Translations under genes and position numbers: made by a program
Notes under the pieces: model-generated
Databases searched by the model: none
What the model was told of the DNA's origin: nothing
What the model saw: only the letters and a program-made list of their open reading frames with translations
Source: Telluria mixta
GTDB lineage: Bacteria; Pseudomonadota; Gammaproteobacteria; Burkholderiales; Burkholderiaceae_D
Reading direction: 5' to 3'
Length of the DNA stretch: 64,000 nucleotides
Assembly: GCF_029223865.1 (NCBI RefSeq)
Contig: NZ_CP119520.1
Span: forward strand, 2,604,001-2,668,000
Part shown: positions 1 through 9,056 of the stretch, piece by piece
Layout: the number at the start of each line of letters is the position of its first letter
Numbering within the stretch: position 1 is the first letter of the stretch

Positions 1-715
1 GGCGCGATCCGAGGCGCAGGCTTTCCAGTTCCAGGTAGTCGCGCACGAAGCGCAGTTCGTCGTCCAGCGTCACGCGGTCGTTGCCCGTCTTTTCCGTGTC
101 CAGCACGTAGCGCAGCATGTCGGAGAACTGGAACAGCGCGGTCTCGGCGGCGTTCGGGTCCTTGCGGGTCAGGGCGATGATCGAGTGCAGCGTGTTGAAC
201 AGGAAGTGCGGATTGAGCTTGCTGCGCAGCGCGTTCAGCTCCGTCGCGACGAGGAGCGCGTGCGCCTGCTGCACCGCGACTTCCTGGCGGCGGCGGGCAT
301 CGTTGGCGCGGATCATGTGGAACGTCGTCGCGATGACGCCGTAGCTCATCATCGCGTACAGCACTGGCCAGACGTAGAACGACAACGGCTGCGTCGCGCC
401 ATAGATCAGCGCAGGCAGGGCGTACGAGAGAATGCCATAGGCCGGCGCACCCACGCCGTGGATCAGGCATCGCGTCGCGAACGAGGTGTTCCTTCGCTCC
501 ATCCACCCGCTGAGCGGCCAGTGCAGGGCCAGCACGAGGGCCTGCGGCACGATCCACAGCATCGGGACCAGGCCGCGCCAGCCGTAGCCTTGCTGGCTGG
601 GGTCGGCGAGCCGCAGCACCACCGCGAGCAGCAGCATGTACGCGAGCCAGCCGCAGGCGTAGTTGCGCCACATGCGGGCGGTCGGCGTCTTCATGGTCGT
701 CGTCAGCTGTTCCAT
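1..715 (-). CDS. LytS/YehU-type sensor histidine kinase (C-terminus cut by window edge)
   Basis: This is the N-terminal part of a membrane sensor kinase whose reading frame stays open to the window edge. After the ATG at 715 there are hydrophobic stretches typical of membrane segments (about residues 18-35, 48-65, 85-130). These are followed by the His_kinase domain signature NPHFLFNTLH, with the phosphoacceptor histidine, and by the block LRFVRDYLELE, which is typical of LytS/YehU kinases. The catalytic HATPase domain lies outside the window. Such kinases usually pair with a LytTR response regulator, which would be expected further left. The family call is firm; the signal sensed is unknown. 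Confidence 0.85.
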   Translation of the reverse strand, partial: MEQLTTTMKTPTARMWRNYACGWLAYMLLLAVVLRLADPSQQGYGWRGLVPMLWIVPQALVLALHWPLSGWMERRNTSFATRCLIHGVGAPAYGILSYALPALIYGATQPLSFYVWPVLYAMMSYGVIATTFHMIRANDARRRQEVAVQQAHALLVATELNALRSKLNPHFLFNTLHSIIALTRKDPNAAETALFQFSDMLRYVLDTEKTGNDRVTLDDELRFVRDYLELESLRLGSR

Positions 716-871
716 GCAGAAAGTATGACGCAGGACGGCGGCGGGCGCGATGTCCTTGACGCGAAGTGCGGTATCGCGGCAACGAATTGAGGAAACGGGA
801 CAGTCCGACCCGCGCGCGGCCTAAAAATCGCCGATGCTATATTGACCCGCATCGAGTCAAGCGAGAGCGTG

Positions 872-2218
872 ATGGATTCCGAAGCGCATAATCCGATGCG
901 CGATTTTCTGCGCGAACACAATATCCACGAAGTCGAGTGCGTCATCGCCGATATGACGGGCATTGCCCGCGGCAAGATCCTTCCGAAAGACCTGTTCCTG
1001 GCGGGCGAGCACATGCGGCTGCCGAAGAGCGTACTGCTGAACACGGTCCACGGCGAACAGCCGAACAACACGCCGTATGTCGGCTCCATCGATCCCGACA
1101 TGGTCTGTGTCCCCGACCCTGCCACGATCCGCGTCGTGCCCTGGGCCACGGAGCGCGTGGCGCTCGTGATCCACGATTGCACGAACTTCGACGGCACCCA
1201 GGTCGACCTGGCCCCGCGCTCCGTGCTGCGCCGCGTGCTGGGCCTGTACGCCGAACGGGGCTGGCGACCCGTCGTGGCGCCGGAAATGGAGTTTTACCTC
1301 GTCGCACGCACGACGAATCCGCACGAGCCGCTGAGCCCGCCGACGGGCCGCAGCGGCTTCACGGAGCAGGGCCGGCAATCCTATTCGATCGATGCCGTCA
1401 ACGACTTCGATCCATTCTTCCTGGAATTGTCGGCGTTCTGCAAGCAGCACGAGCTCGGGGTCGAGACGCTGATCCACGAGGCCGGCGCCGGCCAGATGGA
1501 AATTAATTTTACGCATGGGGACGCGCTGGAACTGGCCGACCGCGTGTTCCTGTTCAAGCGGGCCGTGCGGGAAACGGCGCTGCGCCACGGCATCTTTGCC
1601 ACATTCATGGCCAAGCCGATGGAGACGGAGCCGGGCAGCGCCATGCACGTGCACCAGAGCATCGTCGACGCGGACGGCCGCAACATCTTTTCCAACGAGG
1701 ACGGTTCGGAAAGCGTGCTGTTCCGCCACTTCATCGGCGGGCTCGAACGCTACGTGCCGGCGGCGACCCTGCTGTTCGCGCCGCACGTGAATTCCTACCG
1801 GCGCCTGTCGCGCTTCCAGTCGGCGCCGATGAACGTGCACTGGGGCTACGACAACCGCACGTGCGGCATCCGCATCCCGAACTCGAACCCGGCCAGCCGC
1901 CGCGTGGAAAACCGCGTGCCGGGCGTGGATGTGAATCCTTATCTCGCGATGGCGGCCACGCTCGCCTGCGGCTTGCTCGGCATGGTCGAAGGGCTGGAGC
2001 CGTCGGCGCCGACGCCCGAGAGCGCGGAACACATCCACGGCGACCTGCCGCGCAACCTCGAGGATGCGATCCTGCAGCTGCGCGGGTGCCCGGCGCTGGC
2101 CGACATGCTGGGGCCCTTGTTCGTGCAGGCGTTCTGCGAAGTGAAGGAACTGGAGTTCGCGACGTTTTCGCGCGTGATCAGTTCATGGGAGAGAGAACAC
2201 CTGATGTTGCTGGTGTGA
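872..2218 (+). CDS. glutamine synthetase family protein (gamma-glutamylpolyamine synthetase-like)
   Basis: A 448-residue member of the type I glutamine synthetase superfamily, ATP-dependent enzymes that join glutamate to ammonia or an amine. The N-terminal beta-grasp domain contains ADMTGIARGK, and the catalytic domain has MEINFTHGD, the ATP/metal segment HVHQS near residue 259, and NSYRRL. Length and sequence style fit PuuA-like enzymes rather than GlnA, but no other polyamine-catabolism gene is next to it, so the substrate is uncertain. I chose the ATG at 872. An in-frame TTG at 842 falls inside a TATATT motif (838-843) that looks like a -10 box. Its stop codon directly abuts the stop of the convergent downstream gene. 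Confidence 0.85.
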   Translation: MDSEAHNPMRDFLREHNIHEVECVIADMTGIARGKILPKDLFLAGEHMRLPKSVLLNTVHGEQPNNTPYVGSIDPDMVCVPDPATIRVVPWATERVALVIHDCTNFDGTQVDLAPRSVLRRVLGLYAERGWRPVVAPEMEFYLVARTTNPHEPLSPPTGRSGFTEQGRQSYSIDAVNDFDPFFLELSAFCKQHELGVETLIHEAGAGQMEINFTHGDALELADRVFLFKRAVRETALRHGIFATFMAKPMETEPGSAMHVHQSIVDADGRNIFSNEDGSESVLFRHFIGGLERYVPAATLLFAPHVNSYRRLSRFQSAPMNVHWGYDNRTCGIRIPNSNPASRRVENRVPGVDVNPYLAMAATLACGLLGMVEGLEPSAPTPESAEHIHGDLPRNLEDAILQLRGCPALADMLGPLFVQAFCEVKELEFATFSRVISSWEREHLMLLV

Positions 2219-3787
2219 TCACACGCACGGCAGGGTGATCGTCAGCCGCGTATGTCCGTCGCCGGTCTCCATGGTGGCGTCGCCGCCTTGCACTTCGGCC
2301 ATCAGGCGGATCGAATACGTGCCGAGACCGATGCCGCCCTGCTTGCCGGCCGTCGCGTACTTGTCGAAGAAGCGGCCGCGCATGGTGAGCGGGACTTCGC
2401 CCTCGTTGTCGATCACGACATGAAGGCTGCCGGGGCCCGGCGCCACGTCGACCTTGATCGTGCCGCCCGGCGGCGCCGCCTCGGCCGCGTTCTTGAAGGC
2501 GTTCGAGAACATCGAATAGCACAGCAGCGATTCGCCCAGGCAGACGGTGTCGCCCGGCGCGGCGAAGCGGATCGCGATGCGGCGGTCCGTGAACGCGAGC
2601 TCGGTCTGCTGCGCGACGCGCGACAGCAGGGCGCCCAGGTCGAACGGCTGCAGCGCCGGCTGGTACTCGCCTTTTTCCATCTTGTGGATGTCGAGCGTGC
2701 GGTTGATCATGTCGAGCGCGTGGTTGGCGGCCATCTCGATCATGTGCGCATGGTCGCGCTGTGGATCCGGCAGGTCGCCGGCGAGCAGCGCCTGGCTCGC
2801 GTGCAGGGTGACGGCGATGGGGCTCTTGAGGTCGTGGCGCGTCATGCGCTCCACGTCTTCGCGCAGGTGCGCGTTCTCGATCAGCAGTTCGTTCTGGCGC
2901 TTCAGGTCGCCCATCGCCGTGGACAGGGCGAGGTGCGTGGCGATGCGTGCCTTCAGGATCGTCGGATCGGCCGGCTTCGACACGTAGTCGACCGCGCCCA
3001 GGCGCAGGCCGCCCACGATGTCGTCGACGGCATCCTTCGCGGACAGGAAGATGACCGGGATGTGCGCCGTCCTGGGGTCGGATTTCAAATGGCGGCACGT
3101 CTCGAAGCCGTCCATCACCGGCATCATGATGTCGAGCAGGATCAGGTCGATGGGGAAGGCGCCCGCGATCTCCAGCGCCTTGCGGCCGCTGATCGCCACC
3201 TTGATCGCATACTCGTCCTTCAGCGCGCCGGCCAGCACCTCGATATTGGTCGGGACGTCGTCCACGATCAGCACCGTGCAGCGTTTCAGGCGCTCGGCCA
3301 GCGGCGCCTGCAGGCCGATGACGTCGGCCTGGACGGGCGTCGGCTTCAGCACCGGCGGCGGGGCGCTGTCGGGGCGGGGCACGGGCTCCGGAGCGGGCTC
3401 GGACTCTTGCACCGTGCCGATCATCGCCATGAACTTGCTGGCGAAGCTGTGCACGGTGAACGGCTTGATCATGTAGGCGTTGACGCCGGCCTGCAGCGCG
3501 CTGCGCACGGAGGCCGGATTCGCTTCGGCCGTCAGCATCATGAACGGCGTCTTCGCATAGCGCGCGTCGCGGCGCATCCAGTGCAGCAGGTCCAGGCCGC
3601 TCATCACCGGCATGCCCCAGTCGCCGATGACGATGTCGATCGGCTGCTTGCGCATGAGGTCTTGCGCGGTCTTGCCGTTCTCGGCCTGGAACACGTTGGA
3701 AAAGCCGAGTTCCGTCAGGACCTGGCGCACCGCGGTGCGGATCAGGAGATAGTCGTCGACGATCAGGATGGCGGCGGACTTGTGCAT
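2219..3787 (-). CDS. hybrid protein: two receiver domains followed by a histidine kinase domain
   Basis: A 522-residue soluble signalling protein. Receiver domain 1 covers about residues 5-125 (ILIVDD; acceptor Asp56 in GDWGMP; Lys in IKPF). A proline-rich linker follows. Receiver domain 2 is at about 168-290 (VLIVDD; LLDIMMPVMDG; SKPAD). A short helical stretch leads to a kinase core with the H-box TRHDLKSP, an N-box-like SNAFKNAAEA and the glycine-rich GGIGLGTYSI. Receivers ahead of the kinase reverse the usual hybrid-kinase order and suggest phosphorylation-controlled kinase output or a phosphorelay hub. There are no membrane segments. It is divergent from the DeoR gene and convergent with the glutamine synthetase gene. 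Confidence 0.85.
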   Translation of the reverse strand: MHKSAAILIVDDYLLIRTAVRQVLTELGFSNVFQAENGKTAQDLMRKQPIDIVIGDWGMPVMSGLDLLHWMRRDARYAKTPFMMLTAEANPASVRSALQAGVNAYMIKPFTVHSFASKFMAMIGTVQESEPAPEPVPRPDSAPPPVLKPTPVQADVIGLQAPLAERLKRCTVLIVDDVPTNIEVLAGALKDEYAIKVAISGRKALEIAGAFPIDLILLDIMMPVMDGFETCRHLKSDPRTAHIPVIFLSAKDAVDDIVGGLRLGAVDYVSKPADPTILKARIATHLALSTAMGDLKRQNELLIENAHLREDVERMTRHDLKSPIAVTLHASQALLAGDLPDPQRDHAHMIEMAANHALDMINRTLDIHKMEKGEYQPALQPFDLGALLSRVAQQTELAFTDRRIAIRFAAPGDTVCLGESLLCYSMFSNAFKNAAEAAPPGGTIKVDVAPGPGSLHVVIDNEGEVPLTMRGRFFDKYATAGKQGGIGLGTYSIRLMAEVQGGDATMETGDGHTRLTITLPCV

Positions 3788-3937
3788 ATTTTTCTAATAA
3801 TGAATGCCGCGAGTGTAGCAACGATTGCAGCGCGAACCAACCATCAGGTCGCTGATATGCATGAATGTGCATGTTTGTATTGATTCTTGCAGGTTCGTGC
3901 GTAAACGTGTACAGTGCGTGCATTCTAGGAGAAACAC

Positions 3938-4717
3938 ATGCAATTGGCGGAAGAACGACGGCAACACATCGTCGACACGGTCGAGCAGCAGGGCAAGGTG
4001 CTGGCGGCCGAACTGGCGCAGCGGTTCAACACATCGGAAGACACGATCCGGCGGGATTTGCGCGACCTGGACGCGGCGGGCCTGCTGCGCCGCGTGCACG
4101 GTGGCGCGATGCGGCGCACGCAGCCGGTGCCCAGCTTCGGCCAGCGGCTTGACGCCGACGAAGCGCGCAAGGAGATGCTCGCGCGTGCGCTGGCCGACAG
4201 CGTGCAGCCGGGCGACACGGTCCTCGTCGATGCCGGCACGACGAATCTTGCGTTCGCGCGCCAGCTGGAAGACGGCCGGGCCGCGACCATCATCACCAAC
4301 AGTCCGCAGATCGCGCTGGGCCTGGGCCACCTGCGCAGAACGCGCGTCGTGCTGCTGGGCGGTGTGTATTCCGCCCACGTCGGCGCCGTGATGGGCGCGC
4401 AGACGCTGGCCGAGATCCAGCGCCTGCGCGTGGACGTTGCGGTCGTAGGCGTGTGCAGCGTCGAGGCCGAGCGTGGCCTGGGCGCGAGCGACCCCGAGGA
4501 AGCCATCCTCAAGCAGGCCATCCTGGCCGCGGGCAGCCGGCGCGTCGTCGCCGCGCTGAACGAGCGGCTGGAAGCGCCGGCGCCGTTCCCGATCGCGCCG
4601 CTGGCGGACATCGACCGCCTCGTGCTGGAAGCGGATGCGGCGCCCAGCGTCGTCGCACGCCTGCGCAAGGGCGAGCGCGCACCCGACATCGTACTGGCCG
4701 CAAGGAGCCGCGCATGA
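3938..4717 (+). CDS. DeoR/GlpR family transcriptional regulator
   Basis: A 259-residue DeoR-family repressor. The N-terminal winged helix-turn-helix (about residues 6-60) contains the family signature TSEDTIRRDLRDLD and ends in RRVHGGA. The C-terminal DeoR sensor domain, related to sugar-phosphate isomerases, carries the segment VDAGTTN near residue 100. A good ribosome site (taggaga) precedes the ATG. The stop overlaps the start of the MFS transporter gene as ATGA, so regulator and transporter are coupled, which suggests it controls uptake or efflux of that transporter's sugar-like substrate. The upstream gap (3788-3937) has TGCATGAATGTGCATG-type repeats that could be its operator; this is inference. 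Confidence 0.9.
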   Translation: MQLAEERRQHIVDTVEQQGKVLAAELAQRFNTSEDTIRRDLRDLDAAGLLRRVHGGAMRRTQPVPSFGQRLDADEARKEMLARALADSVQPGDTVLVDAGTTNLAFARQLEDGRAATIITNSPQIALGLGHLRRTRVVLLGGVYSAHVGAVMGAQTLAEIQRLRVDVAVVGVCSVEAERGLGASDPEEAILKQAILAAGSRRVVAALNERLEAPAPFPIAPLADIDRLVLEADAAPSVVARLRKGERAPDIVLAARSRA

Positions 4718-5880
4718 GCCGCATCGACGATACCAAATCCCTCGAACGTGCCCCTGCCGTCGGCCTGAATGCCGCGCGCTGGTCCGTCTCCACGATCTTT
4801 TTGCTGAACGGCGCCGGCATCGGCGTGTGGGCCGCGCACGTGCCGCTCGTGCAGGCACGCGCCGGCATCGACACGGGCGTGCTCGGCTTCCTGCTGCTCA
4901 CCATCGCGGGCGGCGCGATCTCCGCGATGCCGCTGTCCGGCTGGATGGCGGGACGCTGGGGCACGCGCGCCGTCGTCGTCGGCAGCGGCCTGCTGTTCGC
5001 GCTCATGAGCGCCGTGCTGATGAACGTGGGCGGCCTCGTGCCGCTGTTCCTTGCGGCGTACGTGTTCGGCGCCAGCAACGGCGTGCTGGACGTGGCGATG
5101 AACGCCAACGCCAGCGAGGTCGAGGCGGCGCGCGGCATTCCGACGATGTCGTCGTTCCATGGCTTCTACAGCCTCGGTGGCCTGATTGGCGCGGCGCTCG
5201 GCGGCCTGCTGATCGGCGCGGGCCTCGGCGACGGCCGCGGCGCGCTGATGGTCAGCGCCGCCATCTTCGCGGCCGTGCTGGCGTGCGGCGGGCGTTTGCT
5301 GGCCGTGCCGCCGGCACCGCATGCGAGCCATTTCGCGCTGCCGCGCGGGCCCGCGCTGTTCCTTGGTTTATTGGCCCTGCTGTGCTTCGCCATCGAGGGC
5401 GCGCTCGTGGACTGGAGCGCGCTGCTGCTGAAGGAGCGCACGCAGGTCGACGCGGCGACCGCGGCCCTCGGCTACTCGGCGTTCTCGGTGACGATGGCCG
5501 CGTGCCGGTTCGCGGGCGACCGGCTCGTGCTGCGTTTCGGACCGCTGCGTGTGATGATCGTCGGTGGTCTCGGCATGTTCGCGGGCCTGATGCTGGCCGT
5601 GGTCAGTACGCAGTTCTGGCTGTCGGCACTGGGCCTCGCGCTGATCGGCCTCGCCGCGGCGAACGTCGTGCCGCTGATCTTCGCGGCGGCCGCGCGCATG
5701 CCGGGAATGTCGGCGGGCGGCGGCCTCGCGACCGTCGCCACGCTCGGTTACGCGGGCCTGCTGATGGCGCCGCCGCTGCTCGGGGCGATCGCGGCGCACA
5801 CGAATATCGCCATGGCGCTGGGCATCCTGTCGTTGTCGGGGATCGTGATCGCGGCGAATGCGCGTCGCGTCAGGCCGTAA
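4714..5880 (+). CDS. MFS transporter (YbjJ-like)
   Basis: A 388-residue inner-membrane protein with roughly twelve hydrophobic segments and an MFS-type loop-2/3 motif (SGWMAGRWGTR near residue 75). The sequence style (LLNGAGIGVWAAHVPLVQ, NASEVEAARGIPTMSSFHG) resembles the YbjJ branch of the major facilitator superfamily. The ATG at 4714 overlaps the stop of the DeoR gene by four bases and has an upstream aaggag. Longer upstream starts would run through the regulator's coding sequence and are rejected. The substrate is unknown; coupling to a DeoR regulator hints at a sugar or sugar acid. Its 3' end overlaps the convergent thpR by 11 bases. Confidence 0.85.
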   Translation: MSRIDDTKSLERAPAVGLNAARWSVSTIFLLNGAGIGVWAAHVPLVQARAGIDTGVLGFLLLTIAGGAISAMPLSGWMAGRWGTRAVVVGSGLLFALMSAVLMNVGGLVPLFLAAYVFGASNGVLDVAMNANASEVEAARGIPTMSSFHGFYSLGGLIGAALGGLLIGAGLGDGRGALMVSAAIFAAVLACGGRLLAVPPAPHASHFALPRGPALFLGLLALLCFAIEGALVDWSALLLKERTQVDAATAALGYSAFSVTMAACRFAGDRLVLRFGPLRVMIVGGLGMFAGLMLAVVSTQFWLSALGLALIGLAAANVVPLIFAAAARMPGMSAGGGLATVATLGYAGLLMAPPLLGAIAAHTNIAMALGILSLSGIVIAANARRVRP

Positions 5881-6385
5881 CGTATTCCCGTAATACGGTG
5901 TAGCTGCGGGCGTGCGATGCGACCAGTGCGTAGTGCATGATCGCCCAGTCGATCGCGGGACCGGCGGCGGAAATGACCGCCCCGTTCGCGCGCCGTGCCA
6001 TCGTCACGTGCGGGCGATAGGCGCGGGCTTCCGGCGTGAGGCCCAGCGCCAATAAGGCATCGGACAGGCGCGCATGCAGGTCCAGCAGCGCCTGCGGTTC
6101 GCCGAGCGGCTCGATCCACGCGATGCCGCTGCGCTGCAGCGTGGGGCGGCCGAACTGCAGGTCGAACGGTTCGAAGGGCACCTGGAAGCCGTCCAGGAAT
6201 TCGGGCAGCCGCGCGGTGGGCTGGTTGCCGAGGAAGTGCAGGGTCACGTGCAGCTTGTCGGTGTGGACGGGCGCCGCGCCGCGCGGCCACGTCCACGCGT
6301 CGCGCCACGCGCGCAACTGGTCACGCACGGCATCATCCGGCCACAGGGCCAGGAAGAGGCGGGTGGTGTCCCCTTGCGCGCTCAT
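5870..6385 (-). CDS. thpR: RNA 2',3'-cyclic phosphodiesterase (2H phosphoesterase)
   Basis: A 171-residue cytosolic enzyme of the LigT/ThpR 2H phosphoesterase family, which hydrolyses 2',3'-cyclic phosphates on RNA ends and has weak 2'-5' ligase activity in vitro. Both catalytic H-x-T-x motifs are visible: HVTLHFLG near residue 46 and HVTMAR near residue 127. The N-terminal RLFLALWPDD is characteristic. It begins four bases after the panB stop, so it is the second gene of a panB-thpR unit. Its end overlaps the convergent MFS gene. Confidence 0.9.
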   Translation of the reverse strand: MSAQGDTTRLFLALWPDDAVRDQLRAWRDAWTWPRGAAPVHTDKLHVTLHFLGNQPTARLPEFLDGFQVPFEPFDLQFGRPTLQRSGIAWIEPLGEPQALLDLHARLSDALLALGLTPEARAYRPHVTMARRANGAVISAAGPAIDWAIMHYALVASHARSYTVLREYVTA

Positions 6386-6389
6386 GGCA

Positions 6390-7226
6390 TCAGAAGCAGT
6401 GTTCCGGCGCCGGGAAGCTGCCGTCCTTCACGGCGGCGACATAGGCCTGCACGGCCGCGTCGATGCTCGTCTGGCCTTCCATGAAGTTCTTCACGAAGCG
6501 CGCCTTGCGGCCCGGGAAGACGCCCAGCAGGTCGTGCATCACGAGCACCTGGCCGGAGCAGTCCGGACCCGCGCCGATGCCGATCGTCGGCACCTGCAGG
6601 ATGCCCGTCACTTCCTTGCCCAGTGCCGCGGGCACGGCTTCCAGCAGCACCATCGCCGCGCCGGCCTCCTGCAGCGCCAGCGCGTCGCGCTTGAGCTGTT
6701 CCGCGCCTTCGTCGGTCTTGCCCTGCACGCGGTAGCCGCCCAGCTGGTGGACGAATTGCGGCGTGAGGCCGATGTGCGCGCAGACGGGGATGCCGCGCTC
6801 GGTCAGGAAGCGCACGGTCTCGGCGAGCCAGGCGCCGCCCTCGATCTTGATCATCTGGGCGCCCGCGCGCATCAGCGCGGCGCAGCTGTCGTAGGCCTGC
6901 TGCAGGGTGCCGTAGGTGCCGAAGGGCAGGTCGGCCAGCACGAACGCGTTCTTGCGGCCGCGTACGACAGATGCCGTGTGGTAGGCCACGTCGGCCACCG
7001 TCACGGGCAGCGTGGAGTCGTAGCCGGCGCACACCATGCCCAGCGAATCGCCGATCAGCAGGATGTCCACGCCGCAGCGGTCCATCAGCGACGCGAAGCT
7101 GGCGTCGTAGCAGGTGAGCATGGCGATCTTCTCGCCGGATGCGCGCATCGCCAGCAGCGCGGGCAAGGTCACGGCCTTGCGTGCCGGTGCTTCGTTCGTC
7201 GAGGTGCCGCCCAGATAAGCGCTCAT
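6390..7226 (-). CDS. panB: 3-methyl-2-oxobutanoate hydroxymethyltransferase
   Basis: Catalyses the first step of pantothenate synthesis: hydroxymethyl transfer from 5,10-methylene-tetrahydrofolate to ketoisovalerate, giving ketopantoate. This 278-residue protein shows the PanB hallmarks [34 protein letters not shown] and [16 protein letters not shown] chose the ATG at 7226, preceded by a clear aaagga ribosome site. The longer frame to 7397 would run into the divergent permease gene region and adds unrelated residues. It heads a unit with thpR. In many relatives panB lies next to folK; here a permease gene on the opposite strand separates them. Confidence 0.95.
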   Translation of the reverse strand: MSAYLGGTSTNEAPARKAVTLPALLAMRASGEKIAMLTCYDASFASLMDRCGVDILLIGDSLGMVCAGYDSTLPVTVADVAYHTASVVRGRKNAFVLADLPFGTYGTLQQAYDSCAALMRAGAQMIKIEGGAWLAETVRFLTERGIPVCAHIGLTPQFVHQLGGYRVQGKTDEGAEQLKRDALALQEAGAAMVLLEAVPAALGKEVTGILQVPTIGIGAGPDCSGQVLVMHDLLGVFPGRKARFVKNFMEGQTSIDAAVQAYVAAVKDGSFPAPEHCF

Positions 7227-7365
7227 AGTATTCCTTTGCAAATCAAAATAAGCCGTGCCGGAGGATCGCCCCGGCGTGCCACGCGTCCGGGCAGGCATGC
7301 GGTCACAGGCGTGCCCGGTATCGTTTGTTAAGATGCGCGATCTTACCCGAAAACGCTGCCCGCCA

Positions 7366-8583
7366 ATGGCCACGACCATCCTCATCATCTTCCTCATCGT
7401 CTATCTTGGCATGATTCTCGGCGGCCTGCCGTTCCTGCGCCTCGACCGGACCGGCGTCGCGCTGCTCGGCGCGATCGCGCTCATCAGCATCAACGCGCTG
7501 AGCCTGGAGCAGGCAGTGGCCTCGATCCATTTGCCGACGATGGCCCTGCTGTTCGCCTTCATGGTCGTGTCGGCACAGATGCGCCTCGGGGGATTCTACG
7601 ACTGGGTCACGCAAAAACTGGCCGGCCTGGCGCTGAGTCCCGCCAGCCTGCTGGGCGTGCTGATTGGCGTCTCCGCAGCGCTGTCGGCCGTCTTCAGCAA
7701 CGACATCGTCTGCCTCGCGATGGCGCCGCTGCTCGTCGACGCCTGCCGCCAGCGCCAGCTCGCGCCGGTCCCGTATCTGCTGGCGCTCGCGTGCGCCTCC
7801 AACATCGGCTCCGCCGCGACGCTGATCGGCAATCCGCAGAACATGCTGATTGGCCAGACGATGCGGCTGTCGTTCGACGGCTACTTCCTCGATGCGATCC
7901 TCCCGGTTGCACTGGGCCTCGCCGCATGCTGGGTGCTGATCACGTGGCAGACGAAGGGACGTTGGGAAGAAAAGGCAGCCGTCGTGGAACCCCGGGCCGC
8001 AACGGTCCCTTTCGATGCGTGGCAGACGACCAAGGGCCTGCTGATCGCGGGCGCGCTGCTGGTGGCCTTCCTCGTCGCGCCGTGGCCCCGCGAGCACATG
8101 GCGCTGATCGGCGCGGGCATCCTGTTGATGAGCCGCCAGCTCCGTTCGCAGAACATGCTGGGCCTCGTCGACTGGGAATTGCTGGTGCTGTTCATGAGCC
8201 TGTTCGTCGTGAACGCCGCCTTCCAGAGCACGGGATTCACGGCGCAGGCGATCGCCTGGCTCGCGTCGCTCGGCGTGGGGCTCGATGAGCCGGGAACGCT
8301 GTTCGCCGCCACGTTCGTGCTGTCCAATCTCGTGTCCAACGTGCCCGCCGTGATGCTCCTGATGCCCGTCGTGCACCACCCGCTGGGCGGCGTGATGCTG
8401 GCACTGGTCAGCACCCTGGCGGGCAACCTGCTGATCGTGGGGAGTATCGCGAACATCATCGTCGTCGATGCGGCGGCACGGCGCGGCATCGTCATCGACT
8501 GGAAGCGCCACGCGCGCGTGGGCGTGCCGGTCACGTTGATGACCCTGGCCGTTTCCGGCGTGTACCTGGCGCTGCGGTTTTAA
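7366..8583 (+). CDS. SLC13/ArsB-type anion permease
   Basis: A 405-residue inner-membrane transporter with about eleven hydrophobic segments. Family features of the ion transporter superfamily are visible: [13 protein letters not shown], the segment [16 protein letters not shown], and the C-terminal half-repeat [16 protein letters not shown] followed by [16 protein letters not shown]. The paired S-N-x-P/G-N-P loops are typical of Na+/dicarboxylate-sulfate and ArsB/NhaD-like carriers. The substrate cannot be read from sequence. I chose the ATG at 7366 because the hydrophobic N-terminus starts there; the upstream extension to 7255 is non-conserved. It overlaps the convergent folK by four bases and is divergent from panB. 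Confidence 0.85.
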   Translation: MATTILIIFLIVYLGMILGGLPFLRLDRTGVALLGAIALISINALSLEQAVASIHLPTMALLFAFMVVSAQMRLGGFYDWVTQKLAGLALSPASLLGVLIGVSAALSAVFSNDIVCLAMAPLLVDACRQRQLAPVPYLLALACASNIGSAATLIGNPQNMLIGQTMRLSFDGYFLDAILPVALGLAACWVLITWQTKGRWEEKAAVVEPRAATVPFDAWQTTKGLLIAGALLVAFLVAPWPREHMALIGAGILLMSRQLRSQNMLGLVDWELLVLFMSLFVVNAAFQSTGFTAQAIAWLASLGVGLDEPGTLFAATFVLSNLVSNVPAVMLLMPVVHHPLGGVMLALVSTLAGNLLIVGSIANIIVVDAAARRGIVIDWKRHARVGVPVTLMTLAVSGVYLALRF

Positions 8584-9056
8584 GCGAGGCGGGCGATGCC
8601 CTGGTCGCCGACCGTTGCGAGCAGGGCGCTCACGGCACCGCGGCCGGGGATGACGAGATCGGGTGCCACTTCGGCGAGGGGCGCGAGCACGAACGCGCGC
8701 TCGTGCATGCGGGGGTGAGGGACGATCAAGGTCGGCGCATCGTCGATGATCTCATCGCCGTAGAGGAGCAGGTCGAGATCCAGCGTGCGCGGCGCGTTGC
8801 GGTAGGGGCGTTCACGGCCGTGCGCCTGTTCGATGGCGAACAGCGCCTGCAGCAGGGCGTGCGCATCGAGGTCGGTGTCGAGCATTGCTACGGCGTTGAC
8901 GTAGTCGTCGCCCGACGAATCGATGGGGGCCGTGCGGTACAGCGACGACGTCTGCACGAGCCGCGCACCGGGCAGGCGCGCCAGGCGCTCGAGCGCATCG
9001 AGCACGTTTGCGCGCGCGTCACCGAGGTTGGCGCCGATGCCGACCCAGGCGATCAT
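8580..9056 (-). CDS. folK: 2-amino-4-hydroxy-6-hydroxymethyldihydropteridine pyrophosphokinase
   Basis: A 158-residue HPPK that transfers pyrophosphate from ATP to the pterin in folate synthesis. Conserved features are the N-terminal GIGANLGD, SSLYRTAPI, the catalytic block RNAPRTLDLDLLLYGD and the HPRMHERAFVLAPL signature near residue 115. The ATG at 9056 overlaps the pcnB stop (ATGA), so translation is probably coupled. It is the last gene of the leftward hda-HAD-pcnB-folK group. Confidence 0.95.
   Translation of the reverse strand: MIAWVGIGANLGDARANVLDALERLARLPGARLVQTSSLYRTAPIDSSGDDYVNAVAMLDTDLDAHALLQALFAIEQAHGRERPYRNAPRTLDLDLLLYGDEIIDDAPTLIVPHPRMHERAFVLAPLAEVAPDLVIPGRGAVSALLATVGDQGIARLA

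Noticed and set aside
2252..3883. A 543-codon plus-strand frame opposite the REC-REC-kinase gene
   Set aside because: Antisense shadow rich in His/Arg/Val without motifs, while the minus strand shows two complete receiver domains and a kinase core.
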